From positions 1-64,000 of the forward strand of contig JAFLBN010000006.1 of the NCBI GenBank assembly GCA_017303395.1: DNA of 64,000 bases, read 5' to 3'. The translations under genes were made by a program, and so were the position numbers. The DNA comes from Chitinophagales bacterium. Its GTDB lineage: Bacteria > Bacteroidota > Bacteroidia > Chitinophagales > Chitinophagaceae. This document shows, piece after piece, positions 25,980 through 34,071 of the stretch (the stretch's first letter is position 1; every line of letters begins with the position of its first letter). The notes under the pieces were generated by a model. It was not told the origin of the DNA. It was given only the letters and a program-made list of their open reading frames with translations, and ran no database searches.

Positions 25980-26444
25980 TTAATTACAAGGATTAGTGAT
26001 GTCTCCATATATGGCAGGGCGTGTTATCTCCATCAGCCTTTCGGGTACCGCAGGTGCTTTAAAGCCAAACTGTTCATACAGCCCGTGTGCATCCAGTGTA
26101 GCCAACGATATGCGGCGAAGTTTCTTTACCCAATCAAGATTCATGAGTATCTCCATCATTTTTTTGCTAAGCCCTATACCACGGTGTGCTTCTTCTACAT
26201 ACACATCTGCCAGGTAGGCAAATACGGAATAGTCTGTTACAAAACGTGCGTAGCCTACCTGTTTGCCGTCTTTCAATATGCCTATGCAGTAAGAATGGTC
26301 GAATGCTGTTTTTACAACATCAAACGGAATCTTCTTGCACCAATAGGCCTCTGTAGATAGCCATTGATGTATGTCTTCTACACGCATCAATGTTTTATCT
26401 GTTGTTATGGTATAGCCTTTATAGTCTGTAGTTACGGGTTGCAT
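25980..26444 (-). CDS. GNAT family N-acetyltransferase
   Basis: 154 residues. The acetyl-CoA binding motif A is clear: LADVYVEEAHRGIGLSKKMMEIL, with RGIG as the pyrophosphate loop. The C-terminal LYEQFGFKAP is the usual GNAT motif B. The N-terminus (YWCKKIPFDVVKTAFDHSYCIGIL) matches a subgroup often found as single-domain enzymes in Bacteroidota. Substrate unknown. It lies 6 bases after the ilvE stop on the same strand. Confidence 0.9.
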   Translation of the reverse strand: MQPVTTDYKGYTITTDKTLMRVEDIHQWLSTEAYWCKKIPFDVVKTAFDHSYCIGILKDGKQVGYARFVTDYSVFAYLADVYVEEAHRGIGLSKKMMEILMNLDWVKKLRRISLATLDAHGLYEQFGFKAPAVPERLMEITRPAIYGDITNPCN

Positions 26445-26450
26445 GCTTTG

Positions 26451-27500
26451 TTATATTATATAGTTCCAGTTGTGTGTGTCTGTAGCCATACCTTTGCGTA
26501 CATTGTACAGTGCTTTTTGCAGTTTGTACATTGTAGCATCTTCGCCTGTGTAGCAATTATATTCTTTACCACCCATAGCAATGGTTTCTATCGGGGCAAT
26601 AACTGCTGCAGTGCCTGCACCAAATGCTTCTACGCGCTTACCTGCTTCCAGTGCTGCTTGTATTTCTTTATGTGCTATCGGGCGTACATCTGTAGCTATC
26701 CCCATTTCTTTAGCCAGTGTCAGCAAAGAGTCGCGGGTAATGCCATCCAGTATAGTGCCTGATAGCGGCGGTGTGAGTAATGTATTGTCTATGAAGAACA
26801 TCAGGTTCATGGTGCCTGACTCCTCAATCATTTCATGCGTTTTGCTATCTGTCCATATTACCTGGTCGTAGCCCTGTTCTTTTGCCAGCTTGGTAGGGTA
26901 GTAGGCACCACCGTAGTTACCACCACATTTAGCAAAGCCTGTACCACCATCTGCAGCACGTGCATATTTATCTTCCACTTTTACTTTCAGTGGTTTTGCA
27001 TAGTACTGATACGCAGGCGTACACACAATCATAAACAGGTATTCGTCTGATATCTTCACACCCAGCCTGTCTTCTGATGCTATCATAAACGGGCGCACGT
27101 AGAGCGAGCCATGCTCGTCATTCGGTATCCAGTTGCTATCCAGTTGTATCAGTTGGTGCATGGCTTCGGTAAACAAACCTTTTGGTACCTGTGGCATACA
27201 CATACGTTCCAGCGATTTTGAAAAACGGTCGTAGTGTTTATCCATGCGGAATATATTGACACGGCCATCATTCATCAGAAATGCCTTCATGCCTTCAAAC
27301 ACCGTTTGTCCGTAGTGCAAACATAGTGCAAAGGGACTCATGCTAAGGTTGGTAAATGGTACGATACGGCTGTTGTGCCACTCACCGTCTTTGTATTCGG
27401 CAATGAACATGTGTTCTGTAGGCTGCTGCCCGAAAGGTATAGATGTGGTGTCCTTTACCTGGCGCTCTGCCTGTGGCGTGATTGTGATTGCGTATTCCAT
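26451..27500 (-). CDS. ilvE: Branched-chain amino acid aminotransferase (class IV)
   Basis: PLP enzyme that transaminates Leu, Ile and Val with their 2-oxo acids. 349 residues from the ATG at 27500; an upstream GTG three codons earlier gives a less natural start. The group-II BCAT signatures are present: LHYGQTVFEGMKAF, the PLP lysine region GGTGFAKCGGNYG, THEMIEESGTMNLMFFI and GITRDSLLTLAKE. It follows the EamA transporter gene closely (13 bases), so amino-acid export and transamination may be co-expressed. Confidence 0.95.
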   Translation of the reverse strand: MEYAITITPQAERQVKDTTSIPFGQQPTEHMFIAEYKDGEWHNSRIVPFTNLSMSPFALCLHYGQTVFEGMKAFLMNDGRVNIFRMDKHYDRFSKSLERMCMPQVPKGLFTEAMHQLIQLDSNWIPNDEHGSLYVRPFMIASEDRLGVKISDEYLFMIVCTPAYQYYAKPLKVKVEDKYARAADGGTGFAKCGGNYGGAYYPTKLAKEQGYDQVIWTDSKTHEMIEESGTMNLMFFIDNTLLTPPLSGTILDGITRDSLLTLAKEMGIATDVRPIAHKEIQAALEAGKRVEAFGAGTAAVIAPIETIAMGGKEYNCYTGEDATMYKLQKALYNVRKGMATDTHNWNYII

Positions 27501-27513
27501 ATAATACACTTTT

Positions 27514-28455
27514 TTATTCCGCTTCGGGAATGGTTAATAATGCGGCTTTTTCAGCCTCTGTCTGTTTATGCTTACGGCGATAGCCGTAGTTTACTATATA
27601 GACACCGCCTGCAATGGTTGCAAATGCCAGTGCTGTGTACCATGTCAGTTGTTCGTTCAGCACAAAATAGCCAAGCACTACTGCCACCAGTGGATTGACA
27701 TAGGCATAGAGTGTTGTAATGCCAACAGGCAATTCCTTCAGCGCATACATATATAATGTATATGCCAGTACAGAACCAAAGATGACCAGATAGGCAAGGT
27801 TCCAGATGACTTTTGGCTGGAAGAAATTGAGGTTCTCGTAGCTATCGGCAAAAAGGCTGAGGATGAACAAACCTATACAACCAAATATTAGCTGCATACC
27901 CGAATTGAATATGGGGTTGACATCGGACACATGCTTTTTATTGATGACACTGCCGAATGACCAGCAAGACGTAGCAATGAATGTAGCTATGATGCCAAAC
28001 AGATAACTGCTGTTGGTAAGGTCTGCAAGATTGTCTTTGAATATCAGCGCAATGCCTGCAAAACCCGTAAGCATACCTGCTATTATAATGCCGTTGATGC
28101 GCTCTTTGGTGAGTATAATATTTATAACAACAGCGTTCAGTGGCATCAGCCCGCATATCAGTGCCGCTACACCACTTGGTATAAAACGCATGCCCCACAT
28201 TACAAGCCCGTTGCCCATGGTTATAAGCAGGAAGCCCACTTTTGCCTGATGCAGGATGTTTGCTTTGGTAAGGTCTGCTTTTTTGTTGATGAATAATGCA
28301 ATGGCAATGATGATGATACCCGATATTACCTGCCTGAGTGCTGCGAATAAAAATGATGGAAATACCTGCACTACAATACGCCCCGACAAGTACGTGGTAC
28401 CCCAGATGATGCAGATGTAGAATAGTGCTAATAGTGCTTTAGTGTGCCTTGACAT
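27514..28455 (-). CDS. EamA/DMT-superfamily transporter
   Basis: 313 residues with about ten hydrophobic helices in two EamA repeats (residues 8-140 and 152-293). Typical features are IIWGTTYLSGRIVVQVFPSFLFAALRQ in helix 1-2, GLMPLNAVVINIILTKERINGIIIAGMLTGFAGI in the first repeat and YAYVNPLVAVVLGYFVLNEQLTW in the second. Members export amino acids and related metabolites. The divergent MocR regulator next to it suggests regulated export of an amino-acid-like compound. A charged C-terminal tail follows the last helix. Confidence 0.9.
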   Translation of the reverse strand: MSRHTKALLALFYICIIWGTTYLSGRIVVQVFPSFLFAALRQVISGIIIIAIALFINKKADLTKANILHQAKVGFLLITMGNGLVMWGMRFIPSGVAALICGLMPLNAVVINIILTKERINGIIIAGMLTGFAGIALIFKDNLADLTNSSYLFGIIATFIATSCWSFGSVINKKHVSDVNPIFNSGMQLIFGCIGLFILSLFADSYENLNFFQPKVIWNLAYLVIFGSVLAYTLYMYALKELPVGITTLYAYVNPLVAVVLGYFVLNEQLTWYTALAFATIAGGVYIVNYGYRRKHKQTEAEKAALLTIPEAE

Positions 28456-28510
28456 AGCGTGCCTTAGTTAGAGATAATAGAATATCTACATGGCAAAAGT
28501 CTATAGATTA

Positions 28511-28545
28511 TTTGAAACAAAACAGATACAATTTTCGTATTTTCG
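28511..28545 (+). promoter_or_regulatory. Candidate promoter of the MocR regulator gene
   Basis: TTTG (28511-28514) and TATTTTCG (28538-28545; 7 of 8) are 23 bp apart, 31 bp before the ATG. A TCTATAGA palindrome at 28500-28507, between the divergent genes, could be part of an operator. Confidence 0.4.
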
Positions 28546-28576
28546 ACCAGAACAGTTTTTTTAACAAACTTCCTGT

Positions 28577-30019
28577 ATGAAGAAAGAAATAAAAGGAAAG
28601 GACGGCCATATATATCTGCATATAGCAGACGGTATAGAGCAACAGATAATGGACAGGGTGCTGAATATTGGCGATAAACTGCCGTCTGTAAGGGGATTGA
28701 GCGAACAGCAGGAAGTGAGTATGAGTACTGTTTTGCAGGCGTATTACCATCTGGAAGGGAAGGGGCTCATAGAGTCTCGTCCGCAGAGTGGGTATTATGT
28801 AAAGTATAATCCGTCTAAGTTTTTATTGTCTTTAGAAAAAAGCAATCCTTCATTAACTACGAAGAATAAAAACGTAGAAGCCATTATATCTGAAGTGTAT
28901 GATGATTTTGTGATGCCGGGTATTATGAAGTTTTCGCTGAGTGTACCTGCGCCTGAATTGCTGCCACTGCCCAAGCTGAACAAAGCGATGGCACAGGCAT
29001 TGAGAGACCTGCCCGATAACGGAACATCGTACGAGTCGATACAAGGTAATGCGCTGCTGCGCACGCAGATAGCAAGGTGGACACGCCAGTGGGATAGCGG
29101 ACTGAAGGCTGACGACCTGGTAACAACTGCCGGCTGCATGAATGCTATATCTTATTGCCTGATGGCCATTACAAAGCCGGGTGATACGATAGCGGTTGAA
29201 AGCCCTGTATACTTTGGTACGCTGCGCTTTGCACAAAGCATAGGGCTGAAGGTGGTAGAGCTGCCTACACATCCCGATACGGGTGTTGACCCCGATGATG
29301 TGAAACAGGCACTACAGAAGCATAATATAAAAGCATGTTTTTTTGTTACGAACTTCAGCAACCCGCTGGGCTATACCATGCCCGATGAGCAGAAAGAAGC
29401 CCTCGTAAAACTACTGAGCAAACATGGCGTGCCGCTGATAGAGGACGACCTGTATGGCGATGTATATTTTGGCAAAAACCGACCACGCTCTTGTAAGAGT
29501 TTTGATAAAGAAGGCAACGTACTGTGGTGCAGCTCTGTATCTAAAACACTGGCACCGGGGTATAGAGTAGGGTGGGTGGCACCCGGCAAATACCTGGAGA
29601 AAGTGAAACGCCTGAAGCTATACCACAGCATAACCAGTGCTACGGTGCAGCAGGCGGCTATTGCCAATTTTCTGGTAACGGGCAGGTACGAACACCACCT
29701 GCGCAAGCTGCGGCAAACACTGCACAGCAACAGCCTGCAATACTCTCGTGCTATAGGCGAGTACTTTCCCGAAGGGACGAAGATGAGCAGCCCCAAAGGT
29801 GGCTTTATACAATGGCTGGAACTGGATAAGCGAATAGATACCTACGAACTGTATCGCGAAGCCATACAACATAAAATAAGCATAGCACCGGGCAGTATGT
29901 TTACCCTGCAAGACCGCTACCGCAATTGTATGCGCCTCAGCTACGGTATGCAATGGACACCACAGGTAGAACGCTCGCTAAAGAAACTAGGTAGCCTGGT
30001 GAATCAGCTGATGCGATAG
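28577..30019 (+). CDS. MocR/PdxR-type transcription regulator (GntR wHTH fused to aminotransferase fold)
   Basis: 480 residues. Residues 10-80 form a GntR winged helix (LHIADGIEQQIMDRVLNIGDKLPSVRGLSEQQEVSMSTVLQAYYHLEGKGLIESRPQSGYYV). Residues 110-480 form a fold-type-I aminotransferase-like domain with the PLP lysine in SSVSKTLAPGYRVGWV (Lys near 322), the FFVTNFSNPLGYTMP loop and LIEDDLYGDVYF. Such regulators sense PLP or an amino acid and control neighbouring genes. The divergent EamA transporter is the most likely target. Confidence 0.93.
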   Translation: MKKEIKGKDGHIYLHIADGIEQQIMDRVLNIGDKLPSVRGLSEQQEVSMSTVLQAYYHLEGKGLIESRPQSGYYVKYNPSKFLLSLEKSNPSLTTKNKNVEAIISEVYDDFVMPGIMKFSLSVPAPELLPLPKLNKAMAQALRDLPDNGTSYESIQGNALLRTQIARWTRQWDSGLKADDLVTTAGCMNAISYCLMAITKPGDTIAVESPVYFGTLRFAQSIGLKVVELPTHPDTGVDPDDVKQALQKHNIKACFFVTNFSNPLGYTMPDEQKEALVKLLSKHGVPLIEDDLYGDVYFGKNRPRSCKSFDKEGNVLWCSSVSKTLAPGYRVGWVAPGKYLEKVKRLKLYHSITSATVQQAAIANFLVTGRYEHHLRKLRQTLHSNSLQYSRAIGEYFPEGTKMSSPKGGFIQWLELDKRIDTYELYREAIQHKISIAPGSMFTLQDRYRNCMRLSYGMQWTPQVERSLKKLGSLVNQLMR

Positions 30020-30102
30020 TTTATTGATGTTGCCTATAAATACGTATTACTCTTTTTGGAAGTATAACTATATTATTAGTATATTATTTTATATATTTCG
30101 GT

Positions 30103-30990
30103 ATGTCTCATGCCGGAAATAAAACGAATGTTTGCCCTAACTGTGGTTTTCATACATCGCACAATTACTGTGCAGAATGCGGGCAGCAAACACATCTGCA
30201 TAAAGAGACATTCTGGGGTTTGGTGCTTCATTTTGCAGAGCATTATTTCCATTACGATTCAAAGTTCAGGCAGACACTGAAAACGCTTATTGTGCAGCCG
30301 GGTATGCTTACTATTGCTTATTGGAATAATCAGAGAGCCCGATATATTTCGCCTATCTCGTTATATATTTTCATCAGCACCATATATTTCATTATTACTT
30401 TTTGGGTGCTACCGAATACTGCTCCATTTCAGGCTATTGAAGAAAACAGAGTTAAGGCCGAGCAGTTGGCTTATGCATCAGCCGGTGCTGAAAATACTGC
30501 CAATATACCACACCCTGCATCGCAGTATGCAACACTTTCTTTTAAACAAAAATTTAAGTTGATGATGCGCGATGGTGTTGCAATCAGTGATTTTATGGAG
30601 AAAGTGAAGCATTATGTATCGAAGGTCTTTTTCTTCACCTTACCGTTTCTCGGTTTTTTCTTACAGTTGTTGTTTTACAGACGGAAAGACTTGCTGTTTG
30701 TAGATCATGCAGTTTTCTCGCTGCACCTGCATTGCATGTATTTTGTTGTGATGCTGACGCAGCAATTGGCGATGCTTACATACGAGGTAGTAGCAAACAT
30801 ATATACAGGCATATCAACCATAGGGCTGATATTTTATGCAGCACTGGCATTCCGTAATGTTTATCATGTCTCTTTGGGCAGAGGGATTTTGTATGTGTTT
30901 ATAGTGATGCTTGTATATATACTAACGATATTGGCTATAGCTCTGTTGAGCCTGTATGTATATCTACAGTATTATTATCATCCGCATTAG
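30103..30990 (+). CDS. DUF3667 membrane protein with zinc ribbon
   Basis: 295 residues. The N-terminus is a zinc ribbon with two Cys pairs (CPNCGFHTSHNYCAECGQ, residues 11-28). The DUF3667 segment HYDSKFRQTLKTLIVQPGMLTIAYWNNQRARYISPISLYIFISTIYF follows. Further helices lie near residues 180-205, 215-240, 245-262 and 267-290. The family is common in Bacteroidota and of unknown function. The stop codon is only 6 bases from the first of the palindromes described below. Confidence 0.85.
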   Translation: MSHAGNKTNVCPNCGFHTSHNYCAECGQQTHLHKETFWGLVLHFAEHYFHYDSKFRQTLKTLIVQPGMLTIAYWNNQRARYISPISLYIFISTIYFIITFWVLPNTAPFQAIEENRVKAEQLAYASAGAENTANIPHPASQYATLSFKQKFKLMMRDGVAISDFMEKVKHYVSKVFFFTLPFLGFFLQLLFYRRKDLLFVDHAVFSLHLHCMYFVVMLTQQLAMLTYEVVANIYTGISTIGLIFYAALAFRNVYHVSLGRGILYVFIVMLVYILTILAIALLSLYVYLQYYYHPH

Positions 30991-30996
30991 CCGGTT

Positions 30997-31020
30997 CATT
31001 CCATTCCATGGAATGGAATG
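30997..31020. repeat. 24-bp palindrome, state A, copy 1
   Basis: CATTCCATTCCA followed at once by its exact reverse complement, with no loop. The right flank is CGCTATTCCTGAAAA. Confidence 0.95.
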
Positions 31021-31044
31021 CGCTATTCCTGAAAATGCAGTTTT

Positions 31045-31068
31045 TGTTCCGTTCCGCGGAACGGAACA
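31045..31068. repeat. 24-bp palindrome, state B, copy 1
   Basis: TGTTCCGTTCCG followed at once by its exact reverse complement. The right flank is CGCTTTATTTTAAAA. It begins the left arm of the composite inverted repeat. Confidence 0.95.
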
Positions 31069-31114
31069 CGCTTTATTTTAAAACGCACTAATTGATAGTT
31101 AAAAGTTTATACTT

Positions 31115-31138
31115 CATTCCATTCCATGGAATGGAATG
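31115..31138. repeat. 24-bp palindrome, state A, copy 2
   Basis: Same sequence as copy 1 of state A. The right flank CGCTTTATTTTAAAA is the same as that of B copy 1. Confidence 0.95.
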
Positions 31139-31212
31139 CGCTTTATTTTAAAATGTGATTTTCCACCTTCTCTTATTTATATTGTGATGGTATATTAAAT
31201 ACGCACATACAA

Positions 31213-31368
31213 ATGAAGGCACTAAAAATAAGCCTGAGGATAATAGGTATGATACTACTATTAATAGGTTTTGATTTTGTTGTACAGCATTATCCAAACT
31301 CCTTGTGGTATTTTAGTGCAGGGTGGCTTGCTGTATTAATCAGCTTCTTTATCAAAACTTCAGAATGA
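31213..31368 (+). CDS. 51-residue predicted membrane protein
   Basis: An ATG at 31213 opens a 51-codon frame: a short basic start (MKALKISLR) and two hydrophobic segments (IIGMILLLIGFDFVV; LWYFSAGWLAVLISFFI) joined by QHYPNS, ending KTSE. Its stop overlaps the next start in an ATGA, a sign of translational coupling that supports it as real despite the small size. The whole gene lies inside the inverted-repeat cassette. No family recognised. Confidence 0.55.
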   Translation: MKALKISLRIIGMILLLIGFDFVVQHYPNSLWYFSAGWLAVLISFFIKTSE

Positions 31369-31721
31369 AGCGGCTAAACATTATTAGTGCAATACTCTTA
31401 ATCTTATTGATTGTAGTAGTTATGCTGTTTTCAACATCTGTATTGTTTGATGTTGAACGTGTTAATAAAGCTACACTACAATACAGGAATGGTATAATTA
31501 CAGCAGATTATGTGGCTGGTAATGCAACCATGCAAGATGTATTACAGATAAGATTAAAGAGTGGAGATATAGATACAGTGCTGGCTAATTATGAACAATA
31601 TAATTCTGTAAAGTCTATACAACTATTCAATGATAGCCTTCTGGAGATAGTGATGGGGGATAGTATCAATTCTTATTCAATAAAAACTGATACAGTAGTG
31701 GTACCAATAAAGTACAAGTGA
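31365..31721 (+). CDS. 118-residue predicted membrane-anchored protein
   Basis: Starts at the ATG 31365 that overlaps the upstream stop; an upstream in-frame GTG inside the first gene is rejected. One N-terminal helix (LNIISAILLILLIVVVMLFS) acts as anchor or signal, followed by an extracytoplasmic domain of about 90 residues with alternating strands (KATLQYRNGIITADYVAG; SIQLFNDSLLEIVMGDSINSYSIKTDTVVVPIKYK). It lacks cysteines and a lipobox. It is AT-rich and of unknown family, and it forms a two-gene unit with the 51-residue gene. Confidence 0.65.
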   Translation: MKRLNIISAILLILLIVVVMLFSTSVLFDVERVNKATLQYRNGIITADYVAGNATMQDVLQIRLKSGDIDTVLANYEQYNSVKSIQLFNDSLLEIVMGDSINSYSIKTDTVVVPIKYK

Positions 31722-31752
31722 TTTCAAAATAACACGTTTTTAAAAATAAACG

Positions 31753-31776
31753 TGTTCCGTTCCGCGGAACGGAACA
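31753..31776. repeat. 24-bp palindrome, state B, copy 2
   Basis: Same sequence as B copy 1. The AT-rich tail is on its left side, so the unit is inverted relative to B copy 1. Confidence 0.95.
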
Positions 31777-31819
31777 GAGATGGTATTAACTATTAATTAG
31801 TGCAGTTTAAAAACATAGC

Positions 31820-31843
31820 CATTCCATTCCATGGAATGGAATG
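31820..31843. repeat. 24-bp palindrome, state A, copy 3
   Basis: Same sequence as A copies 1 and 2, with its tail on the left. It ends 9 bases from the mutS2 stop codon. Confidence 0.95.
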
Positions 31844-31852
31844 AGCTGTGCG

Positions 31853-33973
31853 TTATTTCTTCTTTTTGCCCTGTGGCTGTTCTTTCTTTTTCACTACCAC
31901 CCATTCGTCTATACTTACGTTAAATGGCATTTGTCCTATCTGTACAATGGCTTTTTTGCCGCGCAGTTCTGTAAGCTTGCCCACCTGGTGGTTGTCTTTG
32001 TTGCGTACCATATCGCCCAGCTTGGGTGTGCCGCCTACCACATCGTAGTTCTTATCGGCCTTCTTGGCTACGGCTACATTGGCGGCTATCTGCTTACGTT
32101 TAAAGAGTACATTCTCTGCTGCCGCTATTACCTCGCCTTTATTTTCGGCCTTCTTCCAGTCTGTTATTATCTGTTTAAACTTGCGCTCCATATCGCGCAG
32201 ATAATCCAGCTCTTCTTTCTTTATCTTGTTCTGCAGGCGCAGTGTATTGTATTGCTGTTCTTTCTTTTCCTTATCTATCAGTTCGCTGAATTCTTTTTCC
32301 AGCTCTTTATTCTTCTTCAGCAGTTTATCTATCTCTTTTTCTTTGTTGGCAAGCTTCTGGCTTTGCTGCTCTGTCTGGTGCAGCATCTTATCCAGCTTAA
32401 AGTGTCCGCGCTCTGTCAGTTGTCTAGCACGGTCTATAATAGCAGGAGGTAGTCCGCTGCGCTGTGCTATAGCAAATGTGTAAGAGCTACCCGGTTTGCC
32501 CACAGTCAGTTGGTATAGTGGTTCCAGTTTTTCTTCGTCAAAAGCCATCGCACCGTTAAAGATGCCCTGCACCTTTCCTGCCATTACTTTCAGGTTCAGG
32601 TAGTGTGTAGTGATGATGCCCATAGCATGGCGCTTGGCAAGTTCTTCCACAATAGCCTCTGCAAATGCACCACCCAGGTTAGGGTCTGAACCGCTACCCA
32701 GTTCATCTATAAAGAACAGTGTTTTACCATTGGCAAAATCCATGAAGTACTTCATATCGCGCAGGTGTGCGCTATAGGTACTCAGCTCGTGTTCTATGCT
32801 CTGTGTATCGCCAATGTGTATCATCATCTGCTTGAAGATCCCCACCTCGCTATCGGGGCTGGCAGGTATCAGCAGTCCCGCTTGTGTCATCAGTTGCAGC
32901 AGCCCTACGGTCTTCATAGATACCGTTTTGCCACCTGCATTGGGTCCACTTATTATAAGTACACGTTTATCTCTGTTCAGCGATATATATAATGGTATGG
33001 TGGGCTTGCCCTCGCGGTTGTTGTGCAGTAGCAGCAATGGGTGGGTAGATTTTATCAGGTCTACATGTGGGTGCGGACTCAGGCGAGGCATCTCAGCATT
33101 CATATCCATCGCCAGCAATGCCTTTGCACGTATAAAATCGTAGAGGCCACATAGGTGATAATAGCTATCCAATTGCGGGTGCCAGCCCGAAAGGGTAGCG
33201 GTGGTTTGTGCCAGTATGCGCTGTATCTCGCGCATCTCTGCACGCTCCAGCGATGCTACTTCGTTATTCAGTTCAATGGTCTCTTCAGGCTCTATAAACA
33301 CAGTACGTTGTGTGTCGCTTTCGCCATGATGAATACCTTTTACAATGCGTTTATGCTCTGCAAACACCGCCACTACACGCCTGCCATTCAGAAAGCCCTC
33401 GGCAATATCTGCTAGGTAGCCCTGTTTGTTCAGCTTGCGTAGCACACCTTCAAACATCTTGCGGAGGTCTTGGCGGCGGCTTGCCAGTTCGGCACGTATG
33501 CTCATCAGCTCGCGCGATGCGTTGTCGCGCACATTGCCCATCTCATCTATTACAGCGCTGATGGTTTCATTGATTTGTTTTTCGTACTGTATTTTATCTG
33601 CCAATGCGCGCAGGTTCACAAACAGCCCTTCGTGGTTTTTAAACCAGTTCAGTATATCGCGTATGTTCAGTGCCAGTTGCTGAAAAGCCAATAACTGGTC
33701 TGCAGCCAATACAGCACCGGGTAGTGATACCAGCTTCAGTTCTTTTTCAATATTGCGGGTAAAGTCGTTTGGGAAATAATCACCACTCATCAGTATCGAC
33801 TTGTACTCGCGTGTTTGCACCAGTGCCTTCTCCACATATTCTATACGGGTATGAAAACGTAAGGATTCCACCCGTTCGCGGGCGGCATCGGTACGGCATT
33901 TCAATTTCAACAATTGGGCTACCTTACTAAACTCCAGAGCATCTGCGGCGTGCGCAGGGTATAAAAGCATCAT
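31853..33973 (-). CDS. mutS2: MutS2 family ATPase lacking the Smr domain
   Basis: 706 residues. MutS core and lever helices (residues 1-310), Walker A GPNAGGKT (about 342-349), signature STYSAHLRDM, Walker B LFFIDELGSGSDP (about 420), a long coiled coil (about 510-610) and a KOW/SH3-like segment (TPKLGDMVRNKDNHQVGKL). The protein ends in KKKEQPQGKKKK without the Smr nuclease domain that closes most MutS2 proteins of about 780 residues. MutS2 suppresses recombination or rescues collided ribosomes in other bacteria; ATPase and clamp functions should remain here. Its 3' end abuts the palindrome cassette. Confidence 0.9.
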   Translation of the reverse strand: MMLLYPAHAADALEFSKVAQLLKLKCRTDAARERVESLRFHTRIEYVEKALVQTREYKSILMSGDYFPNDFTRNIEKELKLVSLPGAVLAADQLLAFQQLALNIRDILNWFKNHEGLFVNLRALADKIQYEKQINETISAVIDEMGNVRDNASRELMSIRAELASRRQDLRKMFEGVLRKLNKQGYLADIAEGFLNGRRVVAVFAEHKRIVKGIHHGESDTQRTVFIEPEETIELNNEVASLERAEMREIQRILAQTTATLSGWHPQLDSYYHLCGLYDFIRAKALLAMDMNAEMPRLSPHPHVDLIKSTHPLLLLHNNREGKPTIPLYISLNRDKRVLIISGPNAGGKTVSMKTVGLLQLMTQAGLLIPASPDSEVGIFKQMMIHIGDTQSIEHELSTYSAHLRDMKYFMDFANGKTLFFIDELGSGSDPNLGGAFAEAIVEELAKRHAMGIITTHYLNLKVMAGKVQGIFNGAMAFDEEKLEPLYQLTVGKPGSSYTFAIAQRSGLPPAIIDRARQLTERGHFKLDKMLHQTEQQSQKLANKEKEIDKLLKKNKELEKEFSELIDKEKKEQQYNTLRLQNKIKKEELDYLRDMERKFKQIITDWKKAENKGEVIAAAENVLFKRKQIAANVAVAKKADKNYDVVGGTPKLGDMVRNKDNHQVGKLTELRGKKAIVQIGQMPFNVSIDEWVVVKKKEQPQGKKKK

Positions 33974-33997
33974 ATATTCTTCTTCCTAAAAGGTATG

Positions 33998-34005
33998 CAA
34001 AGGTA
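33998..34005 (-). promoter_or_regulatory. Candidate -7 element for mutS2
   Basis: Minus-strand TACCTTTG, a full match, 24 bp before the start codon and within the divergent mutS2/DUF4175 gap. The -33 element is unclear. Confidence 0.5.
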
Positions 34006-34071
34006 TGGATACGGTTGATTTTTAGGATTTATGAAACATTTATTTCCGTTATATTGCATGTAGCGAAACTT

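Larger units (their letters stand above)
31045..31843. mobile_element. Composite inverted-repeat cassette enclosing two small genes
   Basis: Left arm (about 31045-31165): palindrome B, tail CGCTTTATTTTAAAA, GCACTAATTGATAGTTAA, palindrome A, tail CGCTTTATTTTAAAA. Right arm (about 31722-31843), read on the minus strand: palindrome A, GCTATGTTTTTAAAC, GCACTAATTAATAGTTAA, palindrome B, CGTTTATTTTTAAAA. The arms match in order and spacing, with the palindrome states exchanged. They enclose about 560 bp with two overlapping genes and no transposase. Whether this is a mobile cassette, a REP-type array or a terminator structure is open; mobile_element is used as the nearest class. Confidence 0.5.

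Noticed and set aside
30997-31843. The repeated palindromes as a CRISPR array
   Set aside because: Repeats are perfect palindromes in two states, spacing is irregular (from about 25 to over 600 bp), orientation changes and no cas gene is near.
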